Numbered from the stretch's first letter, positions 8,263 to 17,779 are shown. The stretch is 64,000 bases of DNA from Haliscomenobacter sp040401995 (GCA_040401995.1 JBBANM010000030.1:5895-69894); one strand, 5' to 3'. Notes: a model not told the origin generated them from the sequence alone. Program-made: numbers and translations.

Positions 8263-11147
8263 TGGACATTCGCCATTGTATAGTCAGAGTAGGTACGGGT
8301 AGTGGCATACTGGTACTGGGTAAAGATGATATTTCCTACATTCTTACCTGTGCGCATGTTTTGGGTGAAAATCATGAAGCTGTTGAAGTTGCATTTTGTG
8401 ATGAAGAAGCCGCGTTTTCTCAAAAGACCACCACTTCTGTAATTGACTTTTGCCCAATTAAGGAGGAAGACATTGCTTTATTGGCCTGTCCTCCCATTGT
8501 ACCCCTACACTATCAATCTATCAAATTATTGAATTCATTGCATGGGCGAGGCTTACCTACGTTTACCTTTGGTTTTCCAATAAGTTTTGGAACAAATGGT
8601 CGCGCTGATCGGTGCAAGATTGAAAATTTAGAGACCAAGACCAATGGCGGCTTCGATTTATTAACATTAAGTGAAGGTCAGGCACTCAAAGGTGGATTTA
8701 GTGGTGGTCCACTATTGGACGCGCAGTACCGACACTGCTTGGGCATATTGCGTGATCTCGAAAAACCTGATGAATACACGAGCGAAGCTTTAGCCTATGC
8801 CTATGCCGCAGAGCGGATTGTGGAAAGATTTGAAAAATACCTTACCCTACAAACGCTTCACCCTTACCAAGCTGAATTACGCGCCATGTATCAAGAAGTG
8901 GTGTTAAACGACTCTAAAGGCATGACACTGGCCGATGTTTATATTGAACCGCATTATGGGATCCACCAAAATGGTTTTCCTAAAGATGATGAACGAATCA
9001 AAAATTTAGATAACCCATTTTTTCAAGTTGACAAGAGCCTTCACCACGATCTCATCACATTTTTTAAAGGTGGTAAAAGTCTTCTTTCACTTGAAGTAAA
9101 GCAATCAACTGTAATCCTTCTGTTGGGCGCCCCAGGACAGGGAAAAACCTCTTTTTGTAAACGAGTGATTTATGACTTAACCAGTGAAAAAACGAATCCG
9201 TTTGGTCAAATCTACTGGTTAAGATTACGAGACATCCCAAACCCTATTGATTTAGCCATTTATCCTGAAAAAATCATCCTTGAGGAATTAAAAACAAAAG
9301 TCACGGATTTAGAAATTAACTGGAAAAATTCCTTATTGATATTTGACGGCCTGGATGAGCTTTACATACAAGAAGGTTTTGGCAGCAGTAAAATTGACGA
9401 GATTTGTAAAAGCCTGGAAAACATGGCAGAGCGAAAAATAGGGTTACAAATTTTAATTACCTCTCGGTATGGATATGTTGATTTAGAGGCCTTAAAACAA
9501 AGAAACATTTTAATTCTGCGCTTGGAAGACTTGTCAGAAACTCAGCAAGAGCATTGGCTGACAAAATACCGTTTCTTTCATGAAGAGTCACCCTTAAAAA
9601 TTGCCAACCTTAGGAAATATCGAGAACACCGATCTATTCAAGAATTGTTAGGGCAACCGATATTGCTACACATGATTGCCACTTTAAAAGAAGATGCCAG
9701 CAATAAACCAAATCGAGCGGCTATTTATGGTTCATTAGTCAGTCAATTAGTCGAACGCCCTTGGTCAGCAAAAGGGCAGATCAATTTATTAAAAGACATT
9801 GATTTAGATGAAAAAACACTAAGGCATGCTCTACAAGACATAGCCCATGCCATTTTTATCTCAGGCAAGGGGTATTTACGAAAAGAAGAATTAGAAAAAT
9901 TACCAAAAGTTGAAACGATTCTGAATAAAATTCAGCAGCAAAATTTAAGCAATGACCTATTATGGCGAATTGTGATGAGTGCTAGTTACATGACTGACAA
10001 AAATAGAACAGCTGCTGATTTAGAAAATTCAGAAGATCAATCGGCCTATGGCATCGAATTTTTACACAAATCAATGTATGAATATCTTTGTGCAGAAAAA
10101 ATTTGGCGAGATATTTTAAACGGATTTTTGGGTAAAGGGGATGATGGACAATGGAAAATTCGTGACGGTAACAGCGCATTAAATTTAGCACATGACTTAT
10201 TTTCAAGTGCCCCATTAAGTCAAGAAGTTCATGGTTACTTAGTAGAAATCATTCAAAACCATCACCCAGAAATCGATAAAAGTACACTTTCATCACGAAT
10301 GCAGGATCAATTTGCATATTGTTTAGAGCGACATTTTCTATATCAGTTTCATTCAAGTTCTCAAAAGTTTCCAATCCAAATGGCAATATCAACCTTTAAA
10401 GGCTATTGGAGTATTCTTAGTAACCTAGGTCAAAAAGTCAACTATATTGATTCAATATCGATATCTTCCCAATTCATATCATTAGTCCAAACTTCTTTCT
10501 TCAATACAATTTATAAGGATAATCTCAATTTAAGCTTTCAAAAACTGACTGGTTGTGAATTAACTGGTTCAAATTTTAATAATTCAAATATGTATCATGT
10601 GGATTTATCCGAAGCTTTAATAGATCGCTCTTTCTTTTTTTCAGCAAATCTAGAAAGAGCTAATTTGAAAAAAGCTAACTTATTTCTATCTGTATTAATC
10701 CATGCAAATCTAAATTATTCGGACCTATCTAAAGCAACTTTGAATGAAACAAATATGATGAGTTCAAATATCGTTAACGCAGATATGAGAGGTACAAATT
10801 TAAGCGGTGCGAATTTATTCGATTCTTATTTAACTCATTCAGACTTAAGTAAAGCAATCTTATTAAAAACTATATTAAGTGATGCTGATCTTAGCTATGC
10901 TAATTTGAGCAATGCTCTTTTAACAAAAGCCGATTTGACAAATGCTAATTTAACAGGAGCCAAATTAAATAATGCATATTTGATTGGAACCAAATTAAGA
11001 AGTGCCATTTTTACTTTAGAGCAACTCTTATCTACAAAATCTTTATATCAAGCAACGGGGATACCAGATGAGATGAAAAATGAATTAGAAGCACTGAAGC
11101 CATCCCTTTTTGATTTGCCTCAAATAGACGACAATGAATTCACATAA
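8262..11147 (+). CDS. Trypsin-like protease / NACHT NTPase / pentapeptide-repeat protein
   Basis: A 961-residue three-part protein. Residues 1-195 are a chymotrypsin-fold serine protease with a complete triad: His32 (TCAHVL), Asp70 (EEDIALL) and Ser147 (GFSGGP). Residues about 283-430 are a NACHT-type STAND NTPase with Walker A GAPGQGKTS (289-297), Walker B LLIFDGLDEL (358-367) and a sensor-like LQILITSR. A helical region follows (about 430-740), and residues about 753-915 are pentapeptide repeats (A-N/D-L-x-x) forming a predicted right-handed beta helix. There is no signal peptide or membrane segment, so it is cytoplasmic. By family logic the repeats would sense or bind a ligand, NACHT would oligomerise on ATP, and the protease would be the effector. 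It is coupled to the Trypco1 gene. The 3' half is visibly more AT-rich than its neighbours, which suggests transfer. Function is inferred. Confidence 0.85.
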   Translation: MDIRHCIVRVGTGSGILVLGKDDISYILTCAHVLGENHEAVEVAFCDEEAAFSQKTTTSVIDFCPIKEEDIALLACPPIVPLHYQSIKLLNSLHGRGLPTFTFGFPISFGTNGRADRCKIENLETKTNGGFDLLTLSEGQALKGGFSGGPLLDAQYRHCLGILRDLEKPDEYTSEALAYAYAAERIVERFEKYLTLQTLHPYQAELRAMYQEVVLNDSKGMTLADVYIEPHYGIHQNGFPKDDERIKNLDNPFFQVDKSLHHDLITFFKGGKSLLSLEVKQSTVILLLGAPGQGKTSFCKRVIYDLTSEKTNPFGQIYWLRLRDIPNPIDLAIYPEKIILEELKTKVTDLEINWKNSLLIFDGLDELYIQEGFGSSKIDEICKSLENMAERKIGLQILITSRYGYVDLEALKQRNILILRLEDLSETQQEHWLTKYRFFHEESPLKIANLRKYREHRSIQELLGQPILLHMIATLKEDASNKPNRAAIYGSLVSQLVERPWSAKGQINLLKDIDLDEKTLRHALQDIAHAIFISGKGYLRKEELEKLPKVETILNKIQQQNLSNDLLWRIVMSASYMTDKNRTAADLENSEDQSAYGIEFLHKSMYEYLCAEKIWRDILNGFLGKGDDGQWKIRDGNSALNLAHDLFSSAPLSQEVHGYLVEIIQNHHPEIDKSTLSSRMQDQFAYCLERHFLYQFHSSSQKFPIQMAISTFKGYWSILSNLGQKVNYIDSISISSQFISLVQTSFFNTIYKDNLNLSFQKLTGCELTGSNFNNSNMYHVDLSEALIDRSFFFSANLERANLKKANLFLSVLIHANLNYSDLSKATLNETNMMSSNIVNADMRGTNLSGANLFDSYLTHSDLSKAILLKTILSDADLSYANLSNALLTKADLTNANLTGAKLNNAYLIGTKLRSAIFTLEQLLSTKSLYQATGIPDEMKNELEALKPSLFDLPQIDDNEFT

Positions 11148-11190
11148 AAAAGCCACTCAAGATTTCCTATCCCAAGCGGCTCTTTTTTAT
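11145..11190. terminator. Bidirectional terminator between the NACHT gene and the T9SS gene
   Basis: AAAAAAGCCACT (starting about 11146) can pair with AGCGGCTCTTTTTT (11175-11188) across a 17-base loop, with T runs on both strands. It sits between two convergent genes whose stops are at 11147 and 11209. Confidence 0.6.
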
Positions 11191-11208
11191 TTATTCTCAC
11201 CTCTCTTT

Positions 11209-14031
11209 CTAATACCTAACCAACTTCTCCACCCGCTGCTGTCCATTCGACACCAAACGAACAAAATACATCCCAGCAGGGTGATCCAGCAGATCAAGCG
11301 GTACATCTGCCCGGCGCGTATTTGGAACTTGGGTTGCATATAAGATCTGCCCCATCGAGTTGATCAATTGCACCTGCAGGTTGGCGGTTTCTTTCAATTG
11401 CACTTGTAGTAAAGTAGTTTGACTAGTTGGGTTGGGCATCAACACCACTTTGTCGATGTTGGTTACTTCATTCAAACCCGTGATCGTGCCCACCACCGCG
11501 CGCTGCACATCCGTACACCCGAAGCGGTCGGTAACCGTTACCGTGTAAGCGCCGCCCTTCAAGCCAGTAAGTTGCTTGGTGGTAGCGCCGTTGCTCCATT
11601 TGTAGGTATAAGGCCCCGCGTAAGGATCAGCAACAACGAGTGCTGTACCGTCGAAGATACCCGATTGGCTGGCCGTTGCCAAAACATTGGAGAACGGCGA
11701 AGTACAACGAATCACGTTGATGTTGTCGATATCGATCCAGTAATCGCCTTGCCCCCAAGTGGCCAAAAAGCGCACTTGCACATACTTGCCGGAATAAGCA
11801 CCAAGCTTCACGGTGAGGCGGCGCAATGCAGTAGAAGGCACATGATTGGCGCGACTAATGATCGATACCGTAGTAAATGTTTTGCCACAATCGCTGGATA
11901 CTTGAATGTCAATGCGGTCATTTGCGCTTAAATCTGTAGGTGTTACATTACCAGCGCTAGAATTTACAATCCGGTACTGGAAGGTTAAGCTGTCGTTGGC
12001 AGCAAGCGGGCCAAACACCGGCGTGGTGGCTTTAGCCGTCAAACGGCTGCTAGTGAGATTAGCCGATAAAACAAAGGTAGTATTGCCCCGGTCTTTGTTA
12101 ACCACCAAGCTGTTATCCACTACCCAATCGGTTGGAACGCCGCCGCGTTCAAAGTTTTCGGCATAGGGCAATGGGTAAGCAATATAAAAGGTATACACTG
12201 CGGTATCATTCAAAGGAGCTGCTTCGCCTACCACCCATGCTTTGATGGAGTAGCGACCAGGCGTGCTGGAATTGAATGGTGCGCGAAAAGTATAAGCGCG
12301 TTTGGCGGCAATTGGAATACTGAGGTTGCCCACGTTTTCAGTTACCACGGCGCCATTGTTCACGCGGTAGGCAACGTTGAAAGCCGTTACCGGCGCAGTG
12401 CTTAGGTTGCCCACGTTAAAGGCTACTTGATCGGTAGTGCTGCCGCAAGCATCCGTTGCGGTATTGCGTACATCAGTGCCGACAAAATCGCGATCGGCAA
12501 CTGAAACACTAAAGTTATCCAGCGCAATGCCTTCGTAGCTATTGGCAAAATCTGATTGCAGCACCATACGCAGGCGCACATCCTTGGCCGTGGACGTACC
12601 CGGGAGCGGGTGCGAGGCCGTGAACCAACCACTGAAACCGCCGTTACCCGTCCATACTTGTTTGGCGCGGTCGTTGTACCAGTTGATGCCAGAATCGGTA
12701 GCGCCCAATTTCGCCCAACTCTTCCCGCCATCGGTGCTCAATTCCACCCAAGCCGCATCGCAGCAACTTTCTAGATCCAACTGCATCGCAAAGGAGAAAG
12801 TAGGATCGCGCTTAATGGAAGTAAAATTGAAACAAGGCGATAACAAGTAACTTTTTTCATTGAGTTTATAGTTGCCGCTCAAGTTGGTAGTCCATACTTG
12901 ATTGCCGCTAAAAGCCTGATTGAGCACCCGTTTGTTGGGGGCGCCAAAAGCCCAGGTGGAATTGACGCTATTGGTATCCACCAGCCAACCGCTGAATTTG
13001 CTTTCCAAATTGGTAAAGTAAGGCAGGGTGGAAATCGAAGGTACGCTGATGATGCGCACCCGAGTGGTATCATTCGTTTTGAGACTATCGCTTTTTAGGG
13101 CAGTCCAGGATTCGATGAGGTATTCCCCGGGGGTGGCAAAATTGGAAGTGGCATCAAAAACCGTCACTTTAGCGCTGTCTTTGCTAACAATCCCGGTATA
13201 CAAGCCATCGGCAGGCATTTTCACGCCTGCTGCTTTGCCATTTACGGCATAATCAAAAGGGATCAAAGATTGCGGGTTGCCGCCATAATTGCGAATCAGC
13301 ACTTTGACCGAATCGGCGGAGGTCAATCCACAACTGCTGAGGGGGGCAACTATTTTGGAAACGCCCACGTCGTTGGCCCAGAGGGTTTTGAAGAAATAAG
13401 GCCCAAGTACTCTACTGGTATCGCCAGGTTTGCAAACCACCGAGAGGTAAAACTGGTATCTCTTGTTTTCCTTGAGTTTAGATAAAGTCAGGGAGCCGAG
13501 CGGGGTGCGAATCACCTGACCCTTGCCGCGACGGAATCCCAGCGTGTCATATTCCACTTGATATACGCCATTGGTTACATTGGGCAACCAGCTAATGCGC
13601 GAGGTAAAGGCGCGTACATCTTCAATTTTTATCTGTGATACCGGCGGCGGCGCGCAAGTAGGACATACGATTTTCGTTCTGAATACCACGCCAGGCAGTG
13701 GAAAAGGGCTACCCGATACAAAAACCGTGCGGTTTTCTTGATCCACCAGGGTGTAGCTGGCTTCGGAATCAAATTTGCCTTTAAAAAAAGCGAGCTGAAG
13801 GCTGTCGTTGTTGTTGAAGTACAACAAAAACTGCTGTCGACTGCCATTGGTCAAGGTGTAATCGGTATTTACCCCATTGACTCTTACTTGCAATCGAGCA
13901 CCGTTCCAGCCATCGCCTTGGGTATCTTGCAGTTCCAAAGTGTAAACACAAGGCGCAGTTTGCGCAGAAACTGCCCAGGAGGACAAGCCAATCATAAATA
14001 GTACCAAAAGTAAAGCCTTCACGCGTTGCAT
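11209..14031 (-). CDS. Large T9SS cargo protein with C-terminal sorting domain
   Basis: About 940 residues from the ATG at 14031, chosen because a clean signal peptide begins there (MQRVKALLLVLFMIGLSSWA, cleavage after SAQ). After it come an N-terminal beta domain (about 25-125) with the GDGWNG motif, a fibronectin-III-like domain, CARDB-like modules ('DVGVSKIVAP', 'VRNTATDACG'), two MAM/jelly-roll-like modules ('WVELSTDGGKSW', 'IDIQVSSDCGKTF'), and a Ser/Thr-rich SprB-like repeat ending 'AVVGTITG'. The last ~80 residues are a T9SS type A sorting domain (VLMPNPTSQ; MGQILYATQVP; HPAGMYFVRLVSNGQQRVEK). It is predicted to be exported by Sec and the T9SS to the cell surface or medium. No catalytic domain is recognised; adhesion is a guess. 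Confidence 0.85.
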   Translation of the reverse strand: MQRVKALLLVLFMIGLSSWAVSAQTAPCVYTLELQDTQGDGWNGARLQVRVNGVNTDYTLTNGSRQQFLLYFNNNDSLQLAFFKGKFDSEASYTLVDQENRTVFVSGSPFPLPGVVFRTKIVCPTCAPPPVSQIKIEDVRAFTSRISWLPNVTNGVYQVEYDTLGFRRGKGQVIRTPLGSLTLSKLKENKRYQFYLSVVCKPGDTSRVLGPYFFKTLWANDVGVSKIVAPLSSCGLTSADSVKVLIRNYGGNPQSLIPFDYAVNGKAAGVKMPADGLYTGIVSKDSAKVTVFDATSNFATPGEYLIESWTALKSDSLKTNDTTRVRIISVPSISTLPYFTNLESKFSGWLVDTNSVNSTWAFGAPNKRVLNQAFSGNQVWTTNLSGNYKLNEKSYLLSPCFNFTSIKRDPTFSFAMQLDLESCCDAAWVELSTDGGKSWAKLGATDSGINWYNDRAKQVWTGNGGFSGWFTASHPLPGTSTAKDVRLRMVLQSDFANSYEGIALDNFSVSVADRDFVGTDVRNTATDACGSTTDQVAFNVGNLSTAPVTAFNVAYRVNNGAVVTENVGNLSIPIAAKRAYTFRAPFNSSTPGRYSIKAWVVGEAAPLNDTAVYTFYIAYPLPYAENFERGGVPTDWVVDNSLVVNKDRGNTTFVLSANLTSSRLTAKATTPVFGPLAANDSLTFQYRIVNSSAGNVTPTDLSANDRIDIQVSSDCGKTFTTVSIISRANHVPSTALRRLTVKLGAYSGKYVQVRFLATWGQGDYWIDIDNINVIRCTSPFSNVLATASQSGIFDGTALVVADPYAGPYTYKWSNGATTKQLTGLKGGAYTVTVTDRFGCTDVQRAVVGTITGLNEVTNIDKVVLMPNPTSQTTLLQVQLKETANLQVQLINSMGQILYATQVPNTRRADVPLDLLDHPAGMYFVRLVSNGQQRVEKLVRY

Positions 14032-14352
14032 AGGGATGGTTTTTATTGCTTTTTCCACATGTTCTAGCCGGAGCAAGTAAAGATTTTTTAAAAGCATGCG
14101 CTGGTATTTTTTTGTTTAAAAAGTGTCTTGTATTTTGCCAAACAAAGAAACACTACCAAATTTGGCGGTGCTAGTGTTTTTGAGCCCGTACCCAACACTT
14201 TTTTTGAGTGGTTAAAAATAGCAATTATCACAAAGTGATTTTGACTAGAATGTAGGAAAACTAAAAAAGACTGAACATTTTCGTTAAGGCTCTGTTCTAA
14301 AAAAAACGCAAATTCTTCATCACCAGTATCGAAGGTAAAAATATCGCAGGTT
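14032..14352. other. Divergent intergenic region with a hairpin at 14148-14180
   Basis: About 320 bases lie between the divergent T9SS and MerR genes. The only structure I see is AAACACTA (14148-14155) pairing with TAGTGTTT (14172-14179), with an inner CCAAATTTGG palindrome, followed by T residues on the plus strand. It could be a terminator-like leader structure or an operator. No repeat-family element and no convincing TAnnTTTG box is present. Confidence 0.4.
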
Positions 14353-15258
14353 GTGGCAGTTTATTCAATCCGAGATTTAGAGAAATTGTCAGGCATAAAA
14401 GCCCACACCATCCGTATTTGGGAACAGCGATATGGCATTATCGCCCCTAAGCGTACCAAAACCAATATTCGCTACTATCAAGATTCTGATCTTAAATTTT
14501 TGCTCAATGTAGCGCTCCTCAATAAAAATGGGATCAAAATATCGCACATTGCCAAAATGGCGCGCGAAGAAGTAGCGGAAAAGATAGCCGCCATCTCTGA
14601 AGACAACTTTGAATATAGCACCCAATTAGACGCACTCACCCTTTCGATGATCGAAATGGATGAGTTGAAATTTGACCGCATCATTTCCATCAATATTCAA
14701 CAATTGGGTTTTGAGCGCACCATGTTGGAGATCATCTACCCGTTTTTGGATAAACTCAGCGTGCTCTGGCTTACGGGTTCAATCACTCCGGTACAGGAGA
14801 ACTTCATCAGTCATTTGATTCGTCAAAAAACGATCGTTGCCATTGATAGCGCCCCGCTGACGACCAATCGACATGCGCCCAAGTTCATTATTTACTTGCC
14901 CGAGGGGGAACGGCAAGAACTTAGCTTGCTGTTTATGCACTACATTTTGCGCTCCCGACAAAATTACGTGATCAATTTGGGGCATGAAATTTCGATGATT
15001 GACCTCAAAGACGCGTACAAGGTGCAACGCCCCGATTTTTTATTTACCATGATCACCGAAACCTGGACCCAAGAACCCGTGCAGCGGTATATTGATAAAC
15101 TGGCCGAAAATTTTCCAAATTGCCAGATCCTCGTTTCCGGTTATCAGGTAGTGGCACAAGCGGTGAATCCGCCAGTCAATGTCTCCATTCTCAGAAGTTT
15201 GGATCATACGCTGGCTTTTTTGGACGAAATGCGCCAACCTGCAATGCGAGCACTATAG
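14353..15258 (+). CDS. MerR-family regulator with CarH-like C-terminal fold, cobalamin residues degenerate
   Basis: A 301-residue regulator starting at a GTG. Residues 1-70 are a MerR winged helix (MAVYSIRDLEKLSGIKAHTI, IRIWEQRYG). Residues about 85-175 form a four-helix bundle and about 175-295 a Rossmann lobe, the layout of light- and B12-dependent CarH/LitR repressors. The two cobalamin signatures are altered. The W-x9-EH motif reads W139...E149-N150, and the His of the EGExHExG motif is Gln188. It therefore probably does not bind B12 in the CarH way. This 'MerR without B12' form is frequent in Bacteroidota, so the change is not damage. Targets are unknown. The next gene begins 63 bases downstream on the same strand. 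Confidence 0.8.
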   Translation: MAVYSIRDLEKLSGIKAHTIRIWEQRYGIIAPKRTKTNIRYYQDSDLKFLLNVALLNKNGIKISHIAKMAREEVAEKIAAISEDNFEYSTQLDALTLSMIEMDELKFDRIISINIQQLGFERTMLEIIYPFLDKLSVLWLTGSITPVQENFISHLIRQKTIVAIDSAPLTTNRHAPKFIIYLPEGERQELSLLFMHYILRSRQNYVINLGHEISMIDLKDAYKVQRPDFLFTMITETWTQEPVQRYIDKLAENFPNCQILVSGYQVVAQAVNPPVNVSILRSLDHTLAFLDEMRQPAMRAL

Positions 15259-15321
15259 GATTTTACGCCTAGTGTTACCGTCTTTTTGCTTAGTTTTACC
15301 TGGCAAAAAAATCCCTATATC

Positions 15322-15879
15322 ATGGCATTTACTGAATCAACCATGCTGCCTGTTGGTACGATGGCTCCTGATTTTACGTTATTGGACACCGTTTCTGGTG
15401 CAATACGCTCACTCCAAGATTTAGCTTCTCCTAAAGCTACGGTCATTGCCTTTATTTGCAATCACTGTCCGTATGTGTTGCACGTGAACCCTGAATTTGT
15501 ACGCATCGCCCACGATTACCAAGCAAAAGGGGTCAACTTTATCGGCATCAGTTCCAATGATGTTGTCGCTTATCCGCAAGACGGGCCTGAGCAAATGACC
15601 CTCAAAGCTGCTGAATTTGGTTATTCTTTCCCCTACCTATATGATCCGACCCAAGAAGTTGCTCGTGCGTATGACGCGGCTTGCACGCCTGATTTTTACG
15701 TTTTTGACGGGCAATTGCGCTTGGCTTACCGAGGCCGCATTGATGATTCGCGCCCCAAAAACGAAATACCTTTAAGTGGAAAAGATTTACGGGCTGCCCT
15801 CGACGCTATTTTAGCTGGCGAGCCAGCGGCGGAAACCCAATATCCTAGCGGTGGGTGCAATATCAAGTGGAAAGAATAA
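15322..15879 (+). CDS. Thioredoxin-fold (AhpC/TSA-like) protein
   Basis: A 185-residue cytoplasmic redoxin. The start at 15322 gives the usual MAFTESTMLPVGTMAPDFTL opening. A redox-active CNHC pair lies at residues 46-49 inside FICNHCPYVLH, and there is a cis-Pro-containing TPDFYVFD segment near residue 120. The family occurs widely as a 'thioredoxin family protein' related to peroxiredoxins, with a CxxC rather than a single peroxidatic Cys. Its substrate is not known. A second cysteine pair (GGCNIK near the C-terminus and DAACTPD) is also visible. It is encoded just after the MerR gene and may be co-transcribed. It ends in a strong bidirectional terminator shared with the convergent ettA gene. 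Confidence 0.85.
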   Translation: MAFTESTMLPVGTMAPDFTLLDTVSGAIRSLQDLASPKATVIAFICNHCPYVLHVNPEFVRIAHDYQAKGVNFIGISSNDVVAYPQDGPEQMTLKAAEFGYSFPYLYDPTQEVARAYDAACTPDFYVFDGQLRLAYRGRIDDSRPKNEIPLSGKDLRAALDAILAGEPAAETQYPSGGCNIKWKE

Positions 15880-15919
15880 AAAATGGCGTCTCTTAATCGA
15901 GAGACGCCATTTTTTTTAT
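15878..15919. terminator. Bidirectional terminator between the redoxin gene and ettA
   Basis: A perfect 15-bp stem pairs AAAAAATGGCGTCTC (15878-15892) with GAGACGCCATTTTTT (15901-15915) around an 8-base loop. A and T runs on both sides allow it to work for both convergent genes. It begins inside the last codons of the redoxin gene's stop region and ends at the ettA stop (15916-15918). Confidence 0.9.
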
Positions 15920-17595
15920 CGATTGATTACATTTTTGAAACGCGGTCTGCGCGGAGTGATATCGCCCAGTTTTTCCTTTTTCATTTTTTCGTAATCCGAG
16001 TAGTTGCCTTCAAAAAACACCACTTCGGCGTTGTCTTCAAAAGCAATGATGTGGGTAGCCAAGCGGTCGATGAACCAACGATCGTGCGAGATCACCAAGA
16101 TACAACCAGCAAAACTTTCCAGCGCATCTTCCAATGCCCGCAAGGTATTGATATCGATATCATTGGTAGGTTCATCCAGCAGCAGTACGTTGCCGCCTTC
16201 GCGCAAAGTGATGGCCAGGTGAACGCGGTTGCGCTCCCCACCAGAAAGCACGCCTAATTTTTTCTGCTGGGCATCGCCACTGAAGTTGAATTTACTGATG
16301 TAAGCACGTGAATTGACGGTGGCTTTGCCCACGGTAATCATGTCCTGCCCTTCAGAAATAACGTCGTACACCGATTTATTCACATTTTGTAAATCGGCGT
16401 GCGACTGATCAACATACGACAACTGCACAGTTTCGCCGACGGCTACTTCCCCGCTATCCGGTTGTTCCTGCCCCATGATGATACGGAACATGGTACTTTT
16501 TCCAACCCCGTTGGGTCCAATGATACCCACTACCGCGTTTTTTGGAATCGAGATATTGAGGTCTTCAAACAGTACACGGTTGCCAAACGCTTTGTTGACG
16601 TGTTTGAGGTCGATCACATTGTCGCCCAAACGCGGCCCAGGAGGAATAAAAAGTTCCAATTTGGCTTCCTTTTCTTTGCCTTCCTCTTCCGCCATTTTTT
16701 CATAAGCCCCCAAACGTGCCTTACCTTTTGCCTGACGTGCTTTTGGGGCCATGCGAATCCATTCGAGCTCGCGCTCTAAGGTTTTGCGGCGTTTGGATTC
16801 CGTTTTTTCTTCTTGCTCAAGGCGTTTGGCTTTTTGCTCCAACCATGAAGAATAGTTACCTTGCCAAGGAATGCCTTCCCCGCGATCCAATTCCAAAATC
16901 CATCCAGCAACGTTGTCGAGGAAGTAACGGTCGTGCGTTACCGCGATTACAGTACCCGGGAAATTTTGCAAATATTGCTCCAACCAGTCCACCGATTCGG
17001 CATCCAAGTGGTTGGTAGGTTCATCCAAAAGCAAAATATCGGGATTGCTCAAAAGCAGCCGGCAAAGCGCCACCCGGCGACGTTCGCCACCTGAAAGCAC
17101 TTTAATCGAGGCGTCGCCTTCCGGGCAACGCAAGGCTTCCATTGCGGTTTCCAAACGGTGATCCAGCTCCCAAGCATTGTTATTTTCCAGCGCTTCCATC
17201 AACTCGCCTTGGCGGTCGATGAGGCGCATCATCTCATCATCTTCGAGGGGTTCGCAGAGTTTGAGGTTGATTTCTTCGTATTCTTTGAGTTGATCCACTA
17301 CATCCTGTACGGCTTCCTCTACGATTTGGCGTACGGTTTTGGTTTCGTCAAGCATAGGCTCTTGCTCCAAAAAACCAATTTTGTAAGACCCATCAAAGTT
17401 GATTTTGCCTTGATAATTGGGCTCTAAGCCGGCAATGATTTTCAGCAGGGTCGATTTACCAGAACCGTTAAGACCCAGTACGCCGATTTTAGCGCCATAA
17501 AAAAAGGATAACCAAATGTTTTTAAGAACCTGTTTGGTAGGGGGGTAAGTTTTGGTAACCCCCTCCATTGAAAAGATAATTTTTTCTCCGGCCAT
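15916..17595 (-). CDS. ettA: ABC-F protein, energy-dependent translational throttle EttA type
   Basis: A 559-residue soluble ABC-F ATPase when begun at the ATG at 17595 (MAGEKIIFSMEGVTKTYPPT), which matches the conserved EttA N-terminus better than the longer frame from 17631. It has two nucleotide-binding domains: Walker A GLNGSGKST (about 38-46) and GPNGVGKST, signature LSGGERRR and LSGGERNR, Walker B LLLDEPTNHLD and LLLDEPTNDID. A basic P-site tRNA interaction linker lies between them (ERELEWIRMAPKARQAKGKA). EttA binds the ribosomal E site and gates entry into elongation according to the ATP/ADP ratio. It lacks transmembrane domains, so it is not a transporter. Antibiotic-resistance ABC-Fs are related, but the 'APKARQAKGKARL' linker and second NBD are EttA-like. 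Confidence 0.9.
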   Translation of the reverse strand: MAGEKIIFSMEGVTKTYPPTKQVLKNIWLSFFYGAKIGVLGLNGSGKSTLLKIIAGLEPNYQGKINFDGSYKIGFLEQEPMLDETKTVRQIVEEAVQDVVDQLKEYEEINLKLCEPLEDDEMMRLIDRQGELMEALENNNAWELDHRLETAMEALRCPEGDASIKVLSGGERRRVALCRLLLSNPDILLLDEPTNHLDAESVDWLEQYLQNFPGTVIAVTHDRYFLDNVAGWILELDRGEGIPWQGNYSSWLEQKAKRLEQEEKTESKRRKTLERELEWIRMAPKARQAKGKARLGAYEKMAEEEGKEKEAKLELFIPPGPRLGDNVIDLKHVNKAFGNRVLFEDLNISIPKNAVVGIIGPNGVGKSTMFRIIMGQEQPDSGEVAVGETVQLSYVDQSHADLQNVNKSVYDVISEGQDMITVGKATVNSRAYISKFNFSGDAQQKKLGVLSGGERNRVHLAITLREGGNVLLLDEPTNDIDINTLRALEDALESFAGCILVISHDRWFIDRLATHIIAFEDNAEVVFFEGNYSDYEKMKKEKLGDITPRRPRFKNVINR

Positions 17596-17779
17596 ATTGC
17601 AAATTGTTGGGAATGTTGAAAATGAACTCAAATATTAATACGCATTGGGATTTTTATTTGTACATCAAAAAAAATCCGAACCCGCTCTTACTTGTGGCGG
17701 GTAAATATCGGGATTTTGCTTTGAATGATAAAGACGTTTTTGCTTTTAATCGTTTTTCTTTTGGCTGGCGCGTATTTTG

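Noticed and set aside
11134..11343. A 69-residue plus-strand frame after the NACHT gene
   Set aside because: It runs through a terminator and antisense to the T9SS sorting domain.
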